From assembly GCF_014645655.1 (NCBI RefSeq), contig NZ_BMMD01000002.1, positions 1 to 64,000 on the forward strand: a DNA stretch of 64,000 bases. Reading direction: 5' to 3'. The notes beneath the pieces are model-generated. The model ran no database searches, was not told where the DNA came from, and saw only the letters and a list, made by a program, of their open reading frames with translations. Made by a program: the position numbers and the translations under genes. This stretch comes from Agromyces bauzanensis (GTDB lineage Bacteria > Actinomycetota > Actinomycetes > Actinomycetales > Microbacteriaceae). This document shows positions 60,901-64,000 of this stretch, piece by piece (position 1 is the stretch's first letter; each line of letters starts with the position of its first letter).

Positions 60901-63836
60901 GTGATGACGTCCTCGACCGCGATCGGGGCACGGGCGCCGTCGAGGCGCGGGGCGACGCCCACCCGGATCGAGCCGGTCGCGCGCGCGCCCAGCGCATCGA
61001 CCACGGCGTACTGGAACGTGTCGGTGCCCGCCGAGTACTCGCCCGCCTCGTACTCGAGCCAGTCGCCGCCGCGCGCGACGACCGCGCCGCGATCGGGGTT
61101 GGACTCCTGCCCGAGCAGCTGCACCGAGTCGCCGTCGGGATCTGCGCCGCCGAGGGGGATCCGGATGCGCACGGTGTCACCCGCGAGCACGCGTGCGGTC
61201 ACCGTTCGCGGCACCGGTGGCGTGTTCGTCTCGGGGTCGGCCTCTCGCACCGAGATGTGCACGGTCGCCGTCGCGAACTGGCCGTCGGGCCCGTCGACGC
61301 GGTACGTCGCCTCGAACTCGCCGGGCTCGTCGGGCGCGAAGTAGCGCAGTCGATCGCCCGCCGTGAACAGCAACCCGGCCTCGGGCAGCTCGATGAGATC
61401 GGATGCGAGCGAGATGGGCAGCGAATCGGGGTGCTCGTCGTTGTCCAGCACGGCGATGTCGACGACGTCGCCCGTGCGCGCCGAGATCGTGTCGGGCGCC
61501 GCGACCGGCGGCTGGGTACGGCTCGGGTCGGGCACCTCGACGAGCGTGACCTCGCCCTCAGCCTCGGCCAGGCCGTTGCTCACTCGGTAGCCGAACGTCG
61601 TCGACCCCGTGGCGAGCGGTTGCGTGAGCGTGACACGGAGGATGCGGTGGTCGATGACCTCCACGCGGACGCCCTCGGCCTCCGCCTCGCTGTCGGCGGT
61701 GAGGCCGGTGACGATGAGCACGCCGCCCGTGGGGTCGATGTCGGTCGCGAGCACGTCGACGTCGACGGGCTGGTCGAGCCTGAGGAACGCGGAGTGCGGC
61801 ACGGTGATAGGTGTCGTGTCGCGGTCGGGCGGCGCCGAGACGTCCACGCGGACGAGGCCCGTCGCCGTGGCAGCGCCGTCGCTCACCGTGTACTCGAGGT
61901 AGTGCGTGCGCACGGCGACGCTCGTGAACCAGAAGCTGCCGCCGTCGAAGTCGGGCGCGATCTCCACGTCGGGCTTGGCAGGCACCGCGCTCAGGCGTGC
62001 GTGACCTGAACCGCCGCGCACGTGTCGCAGCGGGTCGACGCGGATCTCCTCGCCCGCCGTCGCGAGCGCCACGAACGGCTCGGCGACGAGCGGGACGTCG
62101 CCGGGGGCGCGCACCGAAACGGTGAGCACGCCCGCACCGTCGTCACGCCCGTCCGAGACCACGAGGGAGACGCCGCGGGCGGCGCCCGCTCCGCCCTTCT
62201 CGTCGAAGACGACGACGCCGTCCGCGGTCGATGAGACGGCGTCGGGCTCCCCGACGGCCGCCTCGCGGAGGAAGAACGGGTCGCCGTCGGGGTCGACCCA
62301 GTCGCCGAGAACCGCCGTGGTGAGTCGCCCGCCGCTCTCGACCGATGCCTTCGTCTCGCGCTGCTGCACCGGCGGCGCGTTCTCGTCGGGGTCGCGCACA
62401 GCCACGGTCACGGTGGCCTGGGCCGTGCCGCCGCGTCCGTCTCCGACGGTGTAGGCGAACGACACGGTTCCGGATGCCTCGTCGCCGAGCGTGAGCTGCA
62501 GCTGCTGGTTGTCCGACACGGTGTCGAGCCGCGCACCCTCCGGCAGGTCGCCGTCGACGCCGTCGACGACGAGCACGTCGCCGTTCGCGTCGTAGTCGTT
62601 GAGGAGCACCGGCAGCAGCGTTGACCGTCCGGGCCGCGCCCCGAACTCGTCGGGCATCGCGACCGGCGGCACCTGGCTCTTCTCGATCGTGGGCTTCTGG
62701 TCGGGGTCGTTCTGCTCGATCGTCTCCTCGTTGCGATCGTCCTGCATGAGGGCGTCCCAGTTGTCGATGAGCCCGTAGTCGCCCGAGGCCGCCCACGACC
62801 TCCCGCTCGCGCGGTCGTTGAGCACGAGCGCCTCGCCGTTCGAGAGGAACACGAATGTCCCGGCGCCCGACGCCCGATCGAGATCGACCTCTCGCGGCCG
62901 CGACCCGGGGCAGAAGCGCCGCGCCTCGCCTCGGGCCCACGCCGCGTGCAGGCATCCGCCGTGGATGACCGGCGCGGCCGGCGAGCCCACGACATCGTCG
63001 ACGAGCACCTGAGGCTCACCGCCGTCGAGGCGCACCGTCACGAGCCCCCTGCGATGCGCGATCGCGACCGACTCGCCGTCGACCGCCGGCGCCTGCAGCA
63101 CCGGATCGGACGACGACTCCAGGACACCGGTCAGGTCGACCTCCCGGCCGTCGAGCCAGAGCGTGCGGGCCGTCACGTCGAGCACGGCCCAGCGGCCGTC
63201 GACCGACGTGATCTGCACCTCGGGATCGCCGCCGGCGGGCGGCACCTGCCACCTGGCCGCGACGGTCTCGGCCTCGGCGGCGTCGACCCGCGCGATCGCC
63301 CCCGTCGACGGCGTGTACGCGAACATGACGCCCGCCGGATCGACGCTCGTCACGGCGCCAGCGCCGAAGGTGAGGACCGGGTCGGCCTCGCTGTCGAAGT
63401 CGGCGAACTCCGCGACCGGCACCGACCAGACGCCGCCGTCCGCCGAGACGACCACGCGCGAGCCTGCGAGCGCGACGGCGGTGGTCTCGGGCGGCACCGC
63501 GATCGTGTCGATGACCGACGAGGTCGTCGCGTCGACGACGCCGACGCTCGCCCGGTCGGGATCGAAGAGGAGCACGGTGGACCCGCGCTGCACGACCTCC
63601 GTCGCCGATCCCCCCGTCTCGACGACCGAGTTCAACTCGTGGATCGCGGTGTTCGCGCGGCCCACGGCCTGCAACCCGTCGTTCACGACCCAGACGGCGG
63701 CGTCGCCGAGGTCGATCCGCTGTGCCGCGTAGCCGCCGGATGCCACGGCGACGCCCGCCACGATGCCGACGATCGCGGTGACGGCGCCCGCCGTCGCAAG
63801 CGCCGACCGGTGGGCCGTGAGCCGCCGCATCCGCAT
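57966..63836 (-). CDS. Giant membrane-anchored Ig-like/Fn3 surface protein
   Basis: The 1956-residue protein has a short basic cytoplasmic N-terminus (MRMRRLTAHR) and one membrane helix (about 12-33), so the rest is extracellular. Residues about 36-390 resemble a propeller-like sensor. Then come several bacterial Ig/cadherin-like modules, marked by LLNDYDANGD, VLDNDEHPD, LATDIDPTGG, LENDSDPDGG and LANDRSTNP. About three to four Fn3 domains lie between about 1470 and 1850 (ITGYDISLVAPGG, PPPPTGLRALPLDGGLRIEW, VSSYVVTVEG). The Cys pairs in the Fn3 part suggest disulphides. It is the counterpart of the Fn3 protein in PFNA-type clusters. The ATG overlaps the stop of the next gene upstream (TGATG). 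Confidence 0.88.
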   Translation of the reverse strand: MRMRRLTAHRSALATAGAVTAIVGIVAGVAVASGGYAAQRIDLGDAAVWVVNDGLQAVGRANTAIHELNSVVETGGSATEVVQRGSTVLLFDPDRASVGVVDATTSSVIDTIAVPPETTAVALAGSRVVVSADGGVWSVPVAEFADFDSEADPVLTFGAGAVTSVDPAGVMFAYTPSTGAIARVDAAEAETVAARWQVPPAGGDPEVQITSVDGRWAVLDVTARTLWLDGREVDLTGVLESSSDPVLQAPAVDGESVAIAHRRGLVTVRLDGGEPQVLVDDVVGSPAAPVIHGGCLHAAWARGEARRFCPGSRPREVDLDRASGAGTFVFLSNGEALVLNDRASGRSWAASGDYGLIDNWDALMQDDRNEETIEQNDPDQKPTIEKSQVPPVAMPDEFGARPGRSTLLPVLLNDYDANGDVLVVDGVDGDLPEGARLDTVSDNQQLQLTLGDEASGTVSFAYTVGDGRGGTAQATVTVAVRDPDENAPPVQQRETKASVESGGRLTTAVLGDWVDPDGDPFFLREAAVGEPDAVSSTADGVVVFDEKGGAGAARGVSLVVSDGRDDGAGVLTVSVRAPGDVPLVAEPFVALATAGEEIRVDPLRHVRGGSGHARLSAVPAKPDVEIAPDFDGGSFWFTSVAVRTHYLEYTVSDGAATATGLVRVDVSAPPDRDTTPITVPHSAFLRLDQPVDVDVLATDIDPTGGVLIVTGLTADSEAEAEGVRVEVIDHRILRVTLTQPLATGSTTFGYRVSNGLAEAEGEVTLVEVPDPSRTQPPVAAPDTISARTGDVVDIAVLDNDEHPDSLPISLASDLIELPEAGLLFTAGDRLRYFAPDEPGEFEATYRVDGPDGQFATATVHISVREADPETNTPPVPRTVTARVLAGDTVRIRIPLGGADPDGDSVQLLGQESNPDRGAVVARGGDWLEYEAGEYSAGTDTFQYAVVDALGARATGSIRVGVAPRLDGARAPIAVEDVITVRPGRTIAVRVLENDSDPDGGALVLRSVEPNTPGATARIDGETIRVEVPEGEGDYAFIYTIENERLGAASNFLRVEARTDAPLARPEAGDTVLTLSDILGEESVDVAVLRNVFLADGDAADLDVGLVDGYDDGAQVRRDGSIRVEVEDERRIVPFSVSHPEDPAVTAYAFIWVPGRDDALPQLRRDAPEVRVQSGEEVVLELEEYVIAASGRPVRITDAATVRASHSDGTDLVVDEDTIRFRSEPGYFGPASLSFTVTDGESPGDPTARTGTIVIPIVVEPTEDQPPAFTGGIIDFEPGRSKTIDLVKLTNYPYPDALDELAFRVLPPEPAGFGMSLDGQELTITTAESTPTGARQSVSIAVADDRGDGKPGRIELRVVPSTRPLAQPVADLAVAARGRTTTIDVLANDRSTNPFPGTPLRVVGVRGLGDRLPAGVSIEPSEDRSTLTVDVSSGAAPVNTTLQYQVADATDDPSRYAWGTVTISVQDRPDPVTGAQVTGFGDGTLDVVFGAGGFNNSPITGYDISLVAPGGEVVGTSTCVATTCTVPTPGNGQANAVIVRVQARNAIGLSDPVDAPGPVWSDVIPPPPTGLRALPLDGGLRIEWAPVGTGSGSAVSSYVVTVEGVSSEVDAATACTATTCATEVGGLSNGSQVPFSVSGRNEAYPALAVWTSAGGTGVPFGAPIAGGIDVAGDSAAGTVTVSWSPFSGNGDAIGGYFVQRLADGQASVPSGPQACSVTRPAPGEVVAPASGGTVAEVVQVGPDAASVQFTGTATESTRYSFVVWGFNRAGCVSTEVAGIVVRPAPRTVTDVASAMDWMNVETWDRYISDVNAGPRLQIVAVDANGVQLGTPVEFRGSGWLRSLLGRPFGEATRFQVRECSAWGSCGPWSQVLPADPQPTLTFALPSRVWNDAGKTWSWTAAPENSGLPVAFTCGVDGDENGRAAQSATTCQIPAAKPGDRVWLDVEIAGVTARYWNR

Positions 63837-64000
63837 CAGCCGACCTCCGCCTCGACGTCGACGCAGCGCTCGGCGCTCGGGCTGCCCGATTTGCCGTCCC
63901 GCGTGACGGTGACGCTCGCGCACACGCGGTCGCCGCCGTCGACCGCGACGTCGACCCGTGCCGCACGCTGCATGGGCCAGGGCTCGCCGTCGACCGTGAC
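63836..64000 (-). CDS. 3' end of an upstream gene in the envelope cluster (partial)
   Basis: The last 54 codons of a gene that continues past the right edge read VTVDGEPWPMQRAARVDVAV, then DGGDRVCASVTVTRDGK and SAERCVDVEAEVG, then TGA. The alternating pattern and two Cys residues look like an extracellular beta-domain. The stop overlaps the start of the Ig/Fn3 gene. The identity of the whole protein cannot be determined from the window. Confidence 0.55.
   Translation of the reverse strand, partial: VTVDGEPWPMQRAARVDVAVDGGDRVCASVTVTRDGKSGSPSAERCVDVEAEVG

Noticed and set aside
57696..62009. 1437-codon plus-strand frame antisense to the Ig/Fn3 gene
   Set aside because: Its Arg/Ala/Asp-rich low-complexity translation is a shadow of the high-GC gene on the other strand; no ribosome site or domain is visible.

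Overview
The window is high-GC actinobacterial DNA, most likely from the family Microbacteriaceae (an Agromyces- or Microbacterium-like organism). The evidence is the GC-rich codon use, the many ATGA/GTGA start-stop overlaps, and the minus-strand order dxr-rseP / ispG / proS / nusA-ylxR-infB-rbfA, which is the ancestral actinobacterial order. No RNA genes, CRISPR arrays, transposase genes or origins were seen.

Layout. (1) 0.27-7.5 kb, plus strand: a five-gene surface-glycan cluster. It has a secreted copper-radical oxidase with every copper and radical ligand in place, an excalibur protein, a cellulose-synthase-like GT2, a GT39-type membrane glycosyltransferase and a polyprenyl-phosphate sugar transferase fused to a GtrA domain. 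It ends at a strong palindrome. (2) 7.6-19.3 kb: core translation and isoprenoid genes on the minus strand (rbfA, infB, ylxR, nusA, proS, ispG). A damaged LysR gene, a frameshifted TetR gene, pieces of a GT1 glycosyltransferase and a DUF1206 membrane protein interrupt them. rimP, normally next to nusA, is absent. (3) 19.3-37.1 kb: an accessory block separating ispG from rseP-dxr. Its centre is a tightly coupled catabolic and transport unit: branched-chain-type ABC transporter, acyl-CoA ligase, TetR regulator, 3-hydroxybutyrate dehydrogenase, two alpha/beta hydrolases and a 3-ketoacid CoA-transferase, with a divergent thiolase. Together these could take up a short-chain hydroxy or keto acid (or ester) and convert it to acetyl-CoA. 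LtrA, SHOCT and two-component genes follow. (4) 37.1-45.3 kb: rseP and dxr, then a degenerate phosphopantetheinyl-transferase-like protein, a PlsC acyltransferase, a lysozyme-like lipoprotein, OsmC, GABA aminotransferase and asparaginase. (5) 45.4-49.6 kb: a polyamine-type potDABC transporter. (6) 49.8-64 kb: an envelope cluster containing an EccC/FtsK-like ATPase, zinc-ribbon FHA protein, transglutaminase-like membrane protein, DUF58 protein, MoxR ATPase and a 1956-residue Ig/Fn3 surface protein. It resembles the fn3/AAA/DUF58/tgm (PFNA-type) clusters of actinobacteria. Its transglutaminase has lost the catalytic Cys and His.

Intergenic DNA is rich in structure. There is a three-copy 58-bp palindromic repeat around one gene, a 28-bp-arm hairpin between infB and rbfA, an 8-bp and a 16-bp tandem repeat, and a repeat that supplies the last codons and stop of two unrelated genes (dxr and osmC).

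All functional assignments come from reading motifs and gene order. No database search was run.
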